From assembly GCA_964623885.1 (NCBI GenBank), contig CAZUVM010000070.1, forward strand, positions 1 to 49,308: DNA of 49,308 bases, read 5' to 3'. Each line of letters starts with the position of its first letter. The stretch's first letter is position 1. This document shows, piece by piece, positions 25,937 to 35,331 of this stretch. The translations under genes and the position numbers were made by a program. The notes beneath the pieces were generated by a model. The model saw only the letters and a list, made by a program, of their open reading frames with translations. It had not been told where the DNA came from and did no database searches. The stretch comes from CAZUVM01 sp964623885. GTDB taxonomy: Bacteria; Verrucomicrobiota; Verrucomicrobiia; Limisphaerales; UBA8199.

Positions 25937-26767
25937 TTACTTTGGCCCGACCGGTGGCGGCGGCGGTGGCGAACCGGTTGGAGGAGGGGCCGAGGAGCTA
26001 AAACCTGGCGGTAAACGCGATGAGCTCCTGCTCGAATAGAACCCGCGCGACTTGTGCAGCTTCAAATTGCGGCTGGAGATTTCTCCTTGCTGCACTTGAT
26101 CGAGCAGTTGGGTGAGCAGCACCAGTGCGGGTGCGACTCTATCTTTGGCGCTACAACCTGACAGATACCGAATGGCTTCCTCCAACATAACCTGCGCCTT
26201 TTGAGCGCGGCCGCCGGCGAGTTCGTCGGTCGCACGTTGAATCGTCAGCCCGGCTCGCTGCATCGCAACCCAGCCGACGACGGTCTCATTGACGTGGATT
26301 TCATCCGGGTCTGGCGTGGCCTGGATGCGGACGATTTGCTGCTGAGCTTTGGAGATCAGGCCGCTTTCGCTGATCTCGTCGTACAGGATTTCAAGTGCCA
26401 GCAACTTCTCGCCTTCCAGGCTCACGACGGGTGCACCCTGCACCGAAGGCAGCGGCAGGACTTCCACCGCGAAACAGACGATCCGCTCTTCGTCGCTGAC
26501 CAAGTCTCCCACAGCAAATTCGCGCCGCCCGTCCGGCAAGTACACGCTAGGGCTGCCGCTCAAAACTTGAAACGATTCGCAAAAATCGAGCCGCTGCAGT
26601 CGCACGCGAAGATTCTGAACCGCCAGTTTTTGCAACCCTTCAAGTTCCTGGGCGAAGATGGCCGGCAACTTCTCGGGTGAATCGGCATCGTAAAACTGAC
26701 CGTTGGTGGCGTTTGCAAGATCGGCGAGGACGCGAGATGAGCGGCTCCAAGCCGTAACCCTACGATA
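25937..26767 (-). pseudogene. 5'-truncated von Willebrand factor A protein
   Basis: The minus frame is open from a TGA at 26768-26770 to 25937 without an ATG near its beginning. It carries only the end of a VWA domain (LANATNGQFYDADSPEKL, LQKLAVQNLRVRLQ) plus the downstream beta-sandwich and helical region (VGDLVSDEERIVCFAVEVLPLP) and a Pro/Gly/Ser-rich tail. The MIDAS metal-site part of the VWA fold, about 190 residues, is missing. The coding potential after the break is otherwise good, so the loss is probably recent. An in-frame TTG at 26668 could give a 243-residue product. Confidence 0.7.
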
Positions 26768-26873
26768 TCACAAATTCGTCTTGACTGCGACCGCGCGGAG
26801 AAGGGGCAGGAACAGGCCGCCACGCCACCCGTCGCGAGGGATTTCAGATCTTAATCGGACCTTCCGTGAGCTC

Positions 26874-28118
26874 TCAAGTTTCAGCGATCTTACGCTCTGC
26901 GGCCATCGCCCGGCCCGCCAGCCAACCGGTCGTCCACGCCGCCTGGAAATTGAAACCACCGGTCAGACCGTCGATATCCAGCAGCTCGCCGCCAAAATAA
27001 AGGTTCGGGCAAACACGGCTCTCCATCGTTCGACAATCAACTTCGCTCAGGCGCACACCGCCGCAGGTAACGAATTCGTCCTGGTTAAGCGACTTGCCAA
27101 TCACCTGCAGTTCCGTCTGCTGGAGTTGTTGCACCAGGCGATGCCGTGCCGACCGGGAAAGTCCTGCCCACCGCGTTTCGCGCGGGATTTCGGCAGCCAC
27201 TACGAGGTTCTCCCAGAGGCGGGCAGCCAGCAGCGGTTGAGCGGTGTTAACGACTAAACGGGCAGGTTGCGCCTGGCGCATATCTTCCAATTGCGCGGTG
27301 AGTGATTGAGCATCGAACTGAGGCAGCCAGTTAACGTGAAGAGGAAATTGATAATTAAAACCTTGCAGGGCGCGTGCGCACCAGGCCGAGAGTCGTAGAA
27401 TCGCCGGTCCGCTAAGCCCTGAATGGGTAAGCAACACCGGGCCAAGTTCGCGCCGGCCCAAGCCAGGCAGTGAGACTTCCGCCGCCGTCACGCTGATTCC
27501 CGCCAACTCACGCAGCCAGGTCTGAGCGATATGAAAAGTAAAGAGCGAAGGGACGGGCGGCTCCAAAGTATGGCCCAGCGAGACAGCGAGTTGACCGGCC
27601 GCAGCGACGCGGCATCCGCCCGTGGCCAGCATCAGCCGTTCGCAGCCAAGTGGGCGGTCGCCGGTAAACCCCAATTCGAAGCCGCCTCCTGCGCGGCGCC
27701 TCACCCGCTCCGGTGCGCGGTTGGTGATCAGCTCAATGCCTGCGCGTTTGGCCGCGGCCAGCAGGCAATCAATGATTGTCCGGGAGGAGTCCGTCACTGG
27801 AAACATGCGCCCATCCGACTCGGTTTTGAGCTTCACACCACGGGATTCGAACCAGGCGATGGTATGGCGCGGCTGGAAGTTCTGGAACGCGCCGATCAAG
27901 GCCGGACCTCCACGCGGATAGTGGTTGCTCAGTTCCCGAGGATCAAAGCAGGCGTGAGTGACATTGCAGCGGCCACCACCGGAAATCCGTACTTTGGAGA
28001 GAAAGTTTGGGGTTTTCTCGATCAGAGTCACGCGCGCGTCCGGCGCTGCTTCAGCGCAAGTGATGGCAGCAAAAAAGCCAGCCGCGCCACCACCCACAAC
28101 CACAATGCGCTCGCTCAT
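26874..28118 (-). CDS. BaiN/HI0933-type FAD-dependent oxidoreductase
   Basis: A 414-residue flavoprotein. The N-terminus has the dinucleotide-binding motif VVVGGGAAGFFAA, followed by the family signature KVRISGGGRCNVTH. The middle has GRMFPVTDSS and the late GLTGGFNFQAAWTTGWLAG near the C-terminus binds FAD. The family is widespread in bacteria; some members (BaiN) act on bile acids, but most have no known substrate. It is a single gene, 100 bases downstream of the PEP-CTERM gene in the same direction. Starts at the ATG at 28118. Confidence 0.88.
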   Translation of the reverse strand: MSERIVVVGGGAAGFFAAITCAEAAPDARVTLIEKTPNFLSKVRISGGGRCNVTHACFDPRELSNHYPRGGPALIGAFQNFQPRHTIAWFESRGVKLKTESDGRMFPVTDSSRTIIDCLLAAAKRAGIELITNRAPERVRRRAGGGFELGFTGDRPLGCERLMLATGGCRVAAAGQLAVSLGHTLEPPVPSLFTFHIAQTWLRELAGISVTAAEVSLPGLGRRELGPVLLTHSGLSGPAILRLSAWCARALQGFNYQFPLHVNWLPQFDAQSLTAQLEDMRQAQPARLVVNTAQPLLAARLWENLVVAAEIPRETRWAGLSRSARHRLVQQLQQTELQVIGKSLNQDEFVTCGGVRLSEVDCRTMESRVCPNLYFGGELLDIDGLTGGFNFQAAWTTGWLAGRAMAAERKIAET

Positions 28119-28263
28119 GGCTGGAACTTAAAAAGTAACGGCACAAGGCTAAAGCGTTAAAACCGGACCTTGGAATATCCTTGAATTCCCGCATTACCCA
28201 CTGAACCATCGAAGGCCTGACCCCAAGCCGCCTAGGTGAACCGCTTGGACGCGCTTTGAGCTG

Positions 28264-29115
28264 CTATTGCAGCGTTGGCCCTGCTTTGCGGCGCCTGACG
28301 AATAGCGCCAGCAGGCCGGCGGCTGACAACAGTGTGAGTGTGCCTGGTTCGGGCACAACAAAGGCGAGGGCGTCAAGATGAACAACCGACGACCCGATGT
28401 CGGTGACCGTGCCGGTTGGGGCATCAATGGTTACGAGGTGGGTCGCGCCGGACGTTCCCGCCACTAGATTGTCACCGTAGAGAGTCGAGCCGTTGAAGGC
28501 GAGGGCTGCGTAAGAAGACCCTGCGCCCGCCGGTGTCGCCGGAGCTGCGATATGCGTGTAGGCACCAGTGATGGGGTCGTAGGTCCCATATTCGCCTGGG
28601 ATTGGGGCGGCGTAAAAAATGCCTCCGCTGCTGATTGCCAGGCCACCACCCTCGGTGAAGCTAAGCCCCGAACTGCCGATCTCCGTGGCTTGGCCGGTGG
28701 CGATATTAACCGAGTACAGGTTAGCGCCGCCCGACGAACTGATACCATAGAGGTGGCCGGTGGTGTCGAACGCCAAATCGGTCATGGTGGCGGTGCCGAC
28801 GTTGAAGGAGCCAATCACGGTGACCAGTCCAGAGGCCGCATTAATCGTGAGCAGACTATGACCGGAGGCGCCGCCGGTGGAGCCGTAGAGCAATCCGTTG
28901 ACAGGATTATACGCTAGGCCTGTTACCGAATAGTTGATTGTACCCGAATCATTCAAGGGGCCGATATCCTGCAGGACGCCGCCTGTTCCGGTATTCAGAA
29001 GATACAGTTCGCCGTGGCCACCGGAGGTTGCCCCGTATAATTGCTGCGCATCTGCCTGTTGAGTCCATGCCCCCAAACCGAACACACAAGCAAGTAAAGC
29101 CGCCAGTCGTTTCAT
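28264..29115 (-). CDS. PEP-CTERM surface protein
   Basis: A 283-residue exported protein: signal peptide (1-23, ending ADAQQ), a repetitive beta-propeller-like body with repeated phrases (NPVNGLLYGSTGG, DTTGHLYGISSSGG), and a C-terminal sorting signal VPEPG followed by a hydrophobic segment and RRRK. That tail is recognised by exosortase and archaeosortase-type enzymes, which are not in this window. The body is of the repeat type found in DUF4394-like proteins, probably exopolysaccharide-associated. The start at 29115 is the only ATG ahead of the signal peptide. Confidence 0.85.
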   Translation of the reverse strand: MKRLAALLACVFGLGAWTQQADAQQLYGATSGGHGELYLLNTGTGGVLQDIGPLNDSGTINYSVTGLAYNPVNGLLYGSTGGASGHSLLTINAASGLVTVIGSFNVGTATMTDLAFDTTGHLYGISSSGGANLYSVNIATGQATEIGSSGLSFTEGGGLAISSGGIFYAAPIPGEYGTYDPITGAYTHIAAPATPAGAGSSYAALAFNGSTLYGDNLVAGTSGATHLVTIDAPTGTVTDIGSSVVHLDALAFVVPEPGTLTLLSAAGLLALFVRRRKAGPTLQ

Positions 29116-29231
29116 GATAAGGTGTTTAGATGCGTAAGTTCAGTGCCGGTTCTACTGCCAGCATCGGTTTGCGTCAAGTGGGAAATGACCAGGCCCGGGA
29201 TGAACGTGCCTTGATACCATCACCGAGCTAT

Positions 29232-29272
29232 GGGCGGGACGCCCTTGGAACTCGCAGGCGAGGACGCCTGCG
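29232..29272. repeat. Two adjacent GC-rich hairpins
   Basis: GGGCGGGACGCCC (29232-29244) and CGCAGGCGAGGACGCCTGCG (29253-29272) are both perfect palindromes with short loops, the second with an 8-bp stem and loop AGGA. They lie between the PEP-CTERM gene and the start of the next transcript, and resemble the REP-like hairpins that recur between genes of soil bacteria. Confidence 0.5.
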
Positions 29273-29307
29273 CTACGCTAACACGTACAATATCACAAAC
29301 TCGGATT

Positions 29308-30759
29308 TTACCGCGCTCGTGGCTCCATCAGGATGTAGGCAGGACTTTCGCTAATAGTTAGCGAGATCGACCCCGAACCAGCCTTTTCCCAGGCCAACGC
29401 CGGAGCTTTGGCATCGGTGGCCATGCCCGCGACTTCAACTGGCATCGCCGGGAGACCGGTGAGGGTCGTTTTGATTTCGCGCGAGGCGTAATGATCCTTT
29501 TCGTTCGTGCGGGCGCCGGTCGGTGACCAGGCGACCCAGATCAAGGAACCAGAGGGATTTTCGAATTCATATACCATCCGATCGCCGGGCTTTTTCTCAA
29601 CGACGCGCTTGAACCGGTAGTTTCCCAGCAGTTCATACAGTTGGCGCACAGCCCAAAAGGAAGGCTTAGGAACGAAATTGCGCGTTAAACCCGAGCATCC
29701 ATGCACGCTGGGCGAATCTTCGTCGTTATAGAAATAAATATAGGCGCGCCGGACGTCACGCTCCGCAAAGGCCATGAAAGACCGGACCAGGTATTGGGCC
29801 TGCTGCAGGTCACTGGCGCCTTGCCAATCCAGCTTCAGGAACCAGTCGCGGCGCCGGTTCATGACTTCCGGGGTACACGCATCGTACCCGAATTCAGTGA
29901 TCCAGACTTCCTTGTCTCGCGCACGCGCATCGCGCCAGGCAATGGCCTCATCCACCGTCCGCAAATACGCAATCGCAGGGTCTTCCGGGAAACTCCGGTT
30001 CCAGGGACTTTGCGCAGAATTCGTTCGCTCGACGGCTGCGTAGGTGTGCAGGTTGATCACATCATACAGCGGGAGAACATCTTTCTCGCCGTAGAGATCG
30101 CGCAAGTCCTGGGAATAATCGTCACCCATCCGGGCCTGGACGGCGGGGGTGAGGATCTTTATTCCGGGATCAACGGCCCGGACCCCACGCGCCATCTGCA
30201 TAAAGATTTCGCGGAACAGCGCACGATCGAATTTGGCTCCGGGCTCATTGCCAATCTCGATCGAGGTGCAAAGCCGGGGCTGAGTCGATCCGCCGAAGCA
30301 GCCGGCCACCGCCTTGCCGTAGGCGTAACACCAGTCGCCCTTCCCGGCCCAGAATCGTTGGTAGTCCGGGGAATCGGTCCCGTTCAATTGCAGGCAAATA
30401 TCGGTCTCGAAACCCGCTTTCTGCCACGGCCCATACACATCACGAACCCAATTCACCTTGTTGACACAAACGGGAAGCGTGATCGGCTCGCCCGGCTGGT
30501 GAATGTCCCAGTTGAGATTGTGATAATTGCGGACCAGCTGGCACACCTGTCGGTACAACGCCGGCTTGAACGTGAAATGCCCGTTGATGCCTATGAACTC
30601 TTTGAACAGCGGCTTGCGCTGATGCGCCACGGCACGGGCATCGTTGCTGGCCAGTGGTGAAACTTCTACGCCGAAACTGGTCAGCAAACCGCACGCAAAG
30701 AGGATTATCGATCCGAGCTGAAGCTGAATTCGTGACGCCAGTTGCCGCTTGCTCGACAT
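29308..30759 (-). CDS. Secreted clan GH-A glycosidase
   Basis: A 483-residue exported glycoside hydrolase with a TIM-barrel catalytic domain. A hydrophobic segment at about residues 14-30 is the export signal. The catalytic pair is the acid/base Glu in IEIGNEP (E172) and the nucleophile Glu in WITEFGYD (E289), the standard clan GH-A arrangement. The barrel is followed by a small C-terminal beta domain (SGSISLTISESPAYILM). It could belong near GH39, GH5 or GH51 but cannot be placed by eye, so the substrate is open. It follows the GH79-like gene by 27 bases on the same strand, an apparent operon. Confidence 0.8.
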   Translation of the reverse strand: MSSKRQLASRIQLQLGSIILFACGLLTSFGVEVSPLASNDARAVAHQRKPLFKEFIGINGHFTFKPALYRQVCQLVRNYHNLNWDIHQPGEPITLPVCVNKVNWVRDVYGPWQKAGFETDICLQLNGTDSPDYQRFWAGKGDWCYAYGKAVAGCFGGSTQPRLCTSIEIGNEPGAKFDRALFREIFMQMARGVRAVDPGIKILTPAVQARMGDDYSQDLRDLYGEKDVLPLYDVINLHTYAAVERTNSAQSPWNRSFPEDPAIAYLRTVDEAIAWRDARARDKEVWITEFGYDACTPEVMNRRRDWFLKLDWQGASDLQQAQYLVRSFMAFAERDVRRAYIYFYNDEDSPSVHGCSGLTRNFVPKPSFWAVRQLYELLGNYRFKRVVEKKPGDRMVYEFENPSGSLIWVAWSPTGARTNEKDHYASREIKTTLTGLPAMPVEVAGMATDAKAPALAWEKAGSGSISLTISESPAYILMEPRAR

Positions 30760-30786
30760 GTGTTAGACAGGGCTTTGATGCAATTG

Positions 30787-32142
30787 CTACGGCAAAGTGA
30801 TTTTAAAGATGGCGGCCGAGGCAGCAGGAATCGCACCGATTCCCTGGTTCCGGAGCACGGTCCATTTGCCTTGCCATTCGCCACTGTTGGTTATGGTCGC
30901 GTTTCCCAACGAAATCCCGGTCGTTGCCGAAACATCATTTGCCTTCAAGCACATCACCTCGACTGGATCTTTGATTTCGATGCCTTTGATCGTGATTTCC
31001 GCATCACGTCCATATTCGCCATGCTCTTTATTTATAATCGTCAGATACAGGTGGGTTGAGTCCTTCACACCGTAAGCTCGCATGTCGGATCTGGAGATGG
31101 TGACCGGCACAACCCGGCCGTGACCCCCGAGGTCAAAAGCTTTGATCCCATATCCCTGGGGGCGGCTCTGGTAGTTTCCAGCAGCGTCTTTGCCAATGGT
31201 AATGTTGTACATGGGCCAACGGTTGTTGTGGAAATTAATTCCGGAGCAGCCATGGGCCGCCCACCAATGCATGAAGTCCAGGCACCACAGGGCCGCCGCA
31301 AAAGTGTCGCTAGCGTCTTTGGCCCCGCCTCTATAGAAGCTGCTGCCTTCGTCGAATTTGTAGGCGAGCCCCAGAGCCGACACGGCCGGAACAAACTGCT
31401 CGTAAAAAGCCTGGTAATGTTCCACCCAGGCTCCCGACAACATCTGATCGCGACCGCTGTTTCCATCAGTGGCATTTCTCAGCGCGTTGCCCCCCGGATA
31501 ATCGTGCGCGGTGACGAATTTGAGCAGGCCGGTTTTCCCAAAATCATTGGCGAACTTCCGAATCTGTTCGGCACCCCCATCCATGGAGGACACCGGCGCT
31601 GGGCCGCAAAACTTTGCTGCCGGCACCGCCTTCACAATCTCATCGGCCATGATTTTCCATTGCTGGCTAAAGCGCGAATATTGGTTGGGCTCATTTCCGG
31701 TCGTAAAACAGTCCAGGTGCTCCCGGTACTTATCCCAGATATATTTCGCGAGCGCGGCATTCTGCTCCACGCTGCCGTCCCTTAACCGAAAGGAATAGAT
31801 CACCTTAACGTCCGCGGCTTTGGCAAAACGGAACAAGGCGTCAATATCGTTGGTGGTTGGAATGGGTGTGTCCGGGCTATCCACCGACCCGCCGCCCACA
31901 CGGAGCGATTTCACCCCGAGTTGACGGAACAGGCAAACGGCCTGGGTGTTTGTGGCATCAAAAAAGTAGCCCGCCACGCCGTCACTATTGTAGTTCACGC
32001 GCCTCGTCTCGAAGCTCAATCCAATAAAGTCATCGGGAATTAAACGCCCTGGAGCAGCCGTGTTGACCGAAACCGTAACCGCACCTTGAGCACAGACTCC
32101 AAAGGTGCCGGCAATCACTAACGCCAGGGCAAAAAGTTTCAT
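30787..32142 (-). CDS. Secreted GH79-like glycosidase (beta-glucuronidase/heparanase-related)
   Basis: A 451-residue exported glycosidase: signal peptide 1-20, then an N-terminal beta strand with FIGLSFETRRVNY, a TIM barrel with RVGGGSVDSPD, the acid/base Glu in TTGNEPNQY (E151) and the nucleophile Glu in KFDEGSSF (E265), and a C-terminal beta sandwich (LYLTIINKEHG). The GLSFE opening, VGGxSxD and GNEPxxY pattern together fit GH79, which attacks glucuronic-acid-containing polysaccharides. The related GH30 or GH39 folds cannot be excluded. It is the first glycosidase of the pair and lies 105 bases downstream of the membrane-anchored sigma factor. Confidence 0.78.
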   Translation of the reverse strand: MKLFALALVIAGTFGVCAQGAVTVSVNTAAPGRLIPDDFIGLSFETRRVNYNSDGVAGYFFDATNTQAVCLFRQLGVKSLRVGGGSVDSPDTPIPTTNDIDALFRFAKAADVKVIYSFRLRDGSVEQNAALAKYIWDKYREHLDCFTTGNEPNQYSRFSQQWKIMADEIVKAVPAAKFCGPAPVSSMDGGAEQIRKFANDFGKTGLLKFVTAHDYPGGNALRNATDGNSGRDQMLSGAWVEHYQAFYEQFVPAVSALGLAYKFDEGSSFYRGGAKDASDTFAAALWCLDFMHWWAAHGCSGINFHNNRWPMYNITIGKDAAGNYQSRPQGYGIKAFDLGGHGRVVPVTISRSDMRAYGVKDSTHLYLTIINKEHGEYGRDAEITIKGIEIKDPVEVMCLKANDVSATTGISLGNATITNSGEWQGKWTVLRNQGIGAIPAASAAIFKITLP

Positions 32143-32247
32143 GAACTGCGTGCGGCAAAGCCAAACCAGCCGCGGCCGAACATAAGGATTCGTACTCCCG
32201 AGTCAACGGCGTTGGATGCCGAGTTTTTGCATCATATCGTCCGAGCG

Positions 32248-33567
32248 TTAACCGGCGCCGACTTTGCAGTACTGGAACAAACACAAACCGTCGGCTCCAT
32301 ACACGCGGTCGAAGACCTCGCGTTGTTTGTCGGACAGAAATGCCTTAATCTCCCCGGCTTCGGTTGGGGTGCTTTGCGCCATGGCCTGCATCGCCTGCTT
32401 CAGGGTGGCGCCGTTGGAAAGCCCCAGCAGGATGTAGTTGAAAATCGCCGTTCGCTGCGCGTGATCGAGCGCCAAGGTTTCTCGCATCTCGACGGTTAGA
32501 AACTCGGCCATTTTTTCTCGGTCCGCCGGCGGTTTCAGCGCCGCTTCGATTTGGCGTTGGATCCGGGCGGTTTCATTGACCGCAAACATCATTTCCCTCA
32601 TGTAAGCCAGAAACTGCGGCGTGCCAGGCGTCGGAGCGATCTTGAACGTCTGTTTTGCGTCGGCGGCCCGTAGCACAACGGCGCTCCAGGCTTTGCCGAG
32701 TTTTTCCATTTGCGAATCTTTCAGCCCAACGGCGCGGGCCGAGGACCATGATAACCATCCACCGACCCCAACGAACAGCGTCACAGGCACGACCTTGGCC
32801 GCCAGTATCAGCCAATCGCGGCGGCGCAACAGGCGCAAACAGCGCGCTGCCAGGCCCACGGCCGAACTGGTAGCGGCTTTTCCGTGCGCTGCGCCGACGA
32901 TGACCCGGATCGATGCATCCACCAGGTCGGCCGGCACCGGCGGCACTCGATACATCACCAGCCATCCCGAAAGCACCGCATCCGACAGCCTTACACCTCG
33001 GCGTGACAGATACACCCGCAGTTTATCGAGGCTCCGCGAAACCTTCTTCTGCGCTCCGCGTTCACTGATTCCCAATATCCGGGCCAGTTCCTTGAAGTTG
33101 CGGCCTTCGTAGAACCGGGCGATGAGGCATGTCTGTTCGGTAGCCGGCAAAGACAGGAGCGCTTGCTCGACCAATTCGCGGGCGGGCCCGCCCTCGCCAT
33201 TGGCGGCGGTCAGTTCGGCGTGGCAAGGTTCAAGCGCCTGCTCGCGCGTGTGGCGCCGGCGCTGCGATTTCAATACATCGTTGCAGACATAGCGGGCGGT
33301 CTTCATCAGCCAGGCGCGCAGCACGACGCCGCCAGCCAGAGTCTTCGCCTTGTGCGCCAGAATGATGAAAACCGATTGGGTCGCTTCTTCGGCTAACGAG
33401 GGATCGCGGAGACGGCGAAGGGATATCGCATGCAGGAGACCGAAATACCTTTTGACCAGCAGCTCGAACGCCGGCTCGTCCCCTTGCACGTAGGCGTTCA
33501 AAAGCTCCGCGTCCGGTCGCTCGCCCGGTTCCGGCAAGGTTGCACCGGACTCGAGTTCCGACGACAT
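32248..33567 (-). CDS. ECF sigma factor with transmembrane and periplasmic C-terminal extension
   Basis: About 439 residues from the ATG at 33567. The N-terminal part is a complete extracytoplasmic-function sigma factor: sigma2 at about 25-100 (LLNAYVQGDEPAFELLVKRY, EEATQSVFIILAHKA) and sigma4 at about 130-185 (LPATEQTCLIARFYEG, ELARILGISERGAQKK). Instead of stopping there, it continues through a linker (YRVPPVPADLVDASI) into one membrane segment (about 252-274) and a helical C-terminal region of 150 residues with CpxP/LTxxQ-like phrases (FLSDKQREVFDRVYG). If the membrane segment is inserted, the last part would sit outside the cytoplasm. No anti-sigma gene is adjacent, so the extension may serve that purpose. 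Downstream are two secreted glycosidases on the same strand. Confidence 0.82.
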   Translation of the reverse strand: MSSELESGATLPEPGERPDAELLNAYVQGDEPAFELLVKRYFGLLHAISLRRLRDPSLAEEATQSVFIILAHKAKTLAGGVVLRAWLMKTARYVCNDVLKSQRRRHTREQALEPCHAELTAANGEGGPARELVEQALLSLPATEQTCLIARFYEGRNFKELARILGISERGAQKKVSRSLDKLRVYLSRRGVRLSDAVLSGWLVMYRVPPVPADLVDASIRVIVGAAHGKAATSSAVGLAARCLRLLRRRDWLILAAKVVPVTLFVGVGGWLSWSSARAVGLKDSQMEKLGKAWSAVVLRAADAKQTFKIAPTPGTPQFLAYMREMMFAVNETARIQRQIEAALKPPADREKMAEFLTVEMRETLALDHAQRTAIFNYILLGLSNGATLKQAMQAMAQSTPTEAGEIKAFLSDKQREVFDRVYGADGLCLFQYCKVGAG

Positions 33568-33636
33568 GATGGTTCGATTCAAGAAGCCGGGTGCCAGGTG
33601 AAATTTACTTCAACATACAACGAATTCCTGTCGCGC

Positions 33637-34992
33637 TCAATTGCTGGGAGTCTTTATCCGATAGAACGCCGAGCCTCGGCCAATAGAGATGACGGCCTGC
33701 GAAATGCCGTTCGAAGTAACGACGAGGTCGCCGGCATCAACCCAGTTTGTGCCGGAATAATCGGACGTCGTTTGCAGTTGGGAATTGCCGGTCGTGGCAG
33801 CGGTCCACGTGACCGTAAGCTTTCCGCCCGAAACCGTAGCGCGCAAAACCGGAGCTGGAAGGAACAGTTCCGCCGAGCTTGTGACGTCATTGGTGGAACT
33901 TCCGCCGGTGGCCAAGACCGTGCCATCGGCCAATAACGTAGCGGTGTGGTTATCCCGAGGAACGGCCATGCTGCCAACGACGGACCAGTTCCCGGCTGTC
34001 GGATCGTAAATCTCGGATTCGGACAGGGCTCCCATCGGAGAGTTCCAGCCACCGGCGACGAGCACGCGACCGTCGCGAAGCAAAGTGGCTGTGTGATAGA
34101 GGCGGATTACATTCATCGGCGCGGTATTGCTCCAGGAGCCGGTGATCGGATCAAACAGCTCAGCGGTATCGTAAGTGCCAATGCCGGCGCCTCCAGCGAC
34201 CAACACTTTGCCATTGGGCACCAGCGTGGCGGTATGATAATAGCGATTGGTGGACATCGGGCTGACAGCGGTCCACATGCCGGCGTCCGGATCATACAAC
34301 TCGGCAGAATAAAGCGTGCCGTAATTATAGCCTCCCGCGACCAACACCTTGCCATTGGGCAGGAGTGTGGCGGTGTGGGCGAATCGCGGTGAAAGCATCG
34401 GCGCCGTCGCCGTCCATGTCCCGGTCGCCGGGTCGTAGAGTTCGGCATTGTCCATCCCCTGGTACGTTGTGCCGCTCCAGCCACCGGCGACGAGGACCTT
34501 GCCGTTTGGCAGCAGGGTGGCCGTGTGGGCCTCATGACCGGCGAGCATGCTCCCGGTCGGGGCCCAGGTGGAGGAAACCGGATCGAACAACTCGGCGCTT
34601 GTCATAATGCGGTAGTTCTCCCCACCGGCCACGAGCACCTTGCCGTTCGGCAGAAGCGTGGCCGTTGCTTGGGCCCGGTTGGTTTGCATCGGGCCAGTCA
34701 AGGACCAGCTTCCTGTCCGGGGATCAAACAGCTCTGCCTTGTAATACAGGTAACCGCCGGCAATCAGGGCCCGGCCATCCGGCAGGAGCGTGGCCGTATG
34801 TTGGCTGCGAGCGACATTCATCGAACTCACCTGCTCCCACGTTTGGGCTGCGGCGTCCCGGCAGCCGAGGCAACCTACCAGGGCGGCAACCAGAACAGGT
34901 CCGATGGCGAGAAGATAATTTTGCCCGCGGGCGGGGAGATCCTGAGTCTTGAACCCGGCGCGCTCGATTTCGAAGTGGGCGAATTCTTTCAT
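33637..34992 (-). CDS. Exported Kelch-repeat beta-propeller protein
   Basis: A 451-residue protein with a signal-type hydrophobic stretch (around residues 30-48, LLAIGPVLVAALVGCLGC) and about six Kelch blades, each with the pattern HTATLLPNGKVLVAGG and a following AELYDPxTGxWT. These form a galactose-oxidase-like central propeller but without oxidase copper ligands in evidence. The C-terminal ~70 residues are a separate domain (KLTVTWTAATTGNSQLQT to GSAFYRIKTPSN). The start is set at the ATG at 34992; the frame extends to a GTG at 35022. It is surface or extracellular; a role in polymer binding is inferred. It is transcribed away from the fibre protein gene, with about 340 bases of common upstream DNA. 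Confidence 0.8.
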   Translation of the reverse strand: MKEFAHFEIERAGFKTQDLPARGQNYLLAIGPVLVAALVGCLGCRDAAAQTWEQVSSMNVARSQHTATLLPDGRALIAGGYLYYKAELFDPRTGSWSLTGPMQTNRAQATATLLPNGKVLVAGGENYRIMTSAELFDPVSSTWAPTGSMLAGHEAHTATLLPNGKVLVAGGWSGTTYQGMDNAELYDPATGTWTATAPMLSPRFAHTATLLPNGKVLVAGGYNYGTLYSAELYDPDAGMWTAVSPMSTNRYYHTATLVPNGKVLVAGGAGIGTYDTAELFDPITGSWSNTAPMNVIRLYHTATLLRDGRVLVAGGWNSPMGALSESEIYDPTAGNWSVVGSMAVPRDNHTATLLADGTVLATGGSSTNDVTSSAELFLPAPVLRATVSGGKLTVTWTAATTGNSQLQTTSDYSGTNWVDAGDLVVTSNGISQAVISIGRGSAFYRIKTPSN

Positions 34993-35331
34993 ATAGTGTG
35001 CTGATGTTATTTTCCAGTCCACTTAATTAATGGATGCGGCCGCGCAAAAACCGACAACGATTTTGAAAAAAGGACTTCGAGGCGGAGGGGACGAGCAGGA
35101 GTGGGATTTTAAGGCCAGATGGCTGCGTGCCGCGAAATGGGGCCGTGTCTGGATGTAACCCCAGTACTGTACAATCTCATTAACCGACCTCGCTCCCTTG
35201 GAGCGGTGATGAATTCAGGGCTCTGGTAGCTCGCTCATTTATGTGCTATAGGAATGCCGAACACCATTGTGGCTGACCGGAGCGGGCTTCTAATTCCTGT
35301 GCCCATGGTGCGCTGAACAACAGAAACTCGA
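34993..35331. other. Divergent intergenic region with a repeated 18-base motif
   Basis: About 340 bases with no gene. ACAATCTCATTAACCGAC at 35171-35188 recurs, with one or two differences, as both arms of the inverted repeat at 40934-41023. The rest shows no clear promoter or hairpin. Both flanking genes should have their promoters here. Confidence 0.45.
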
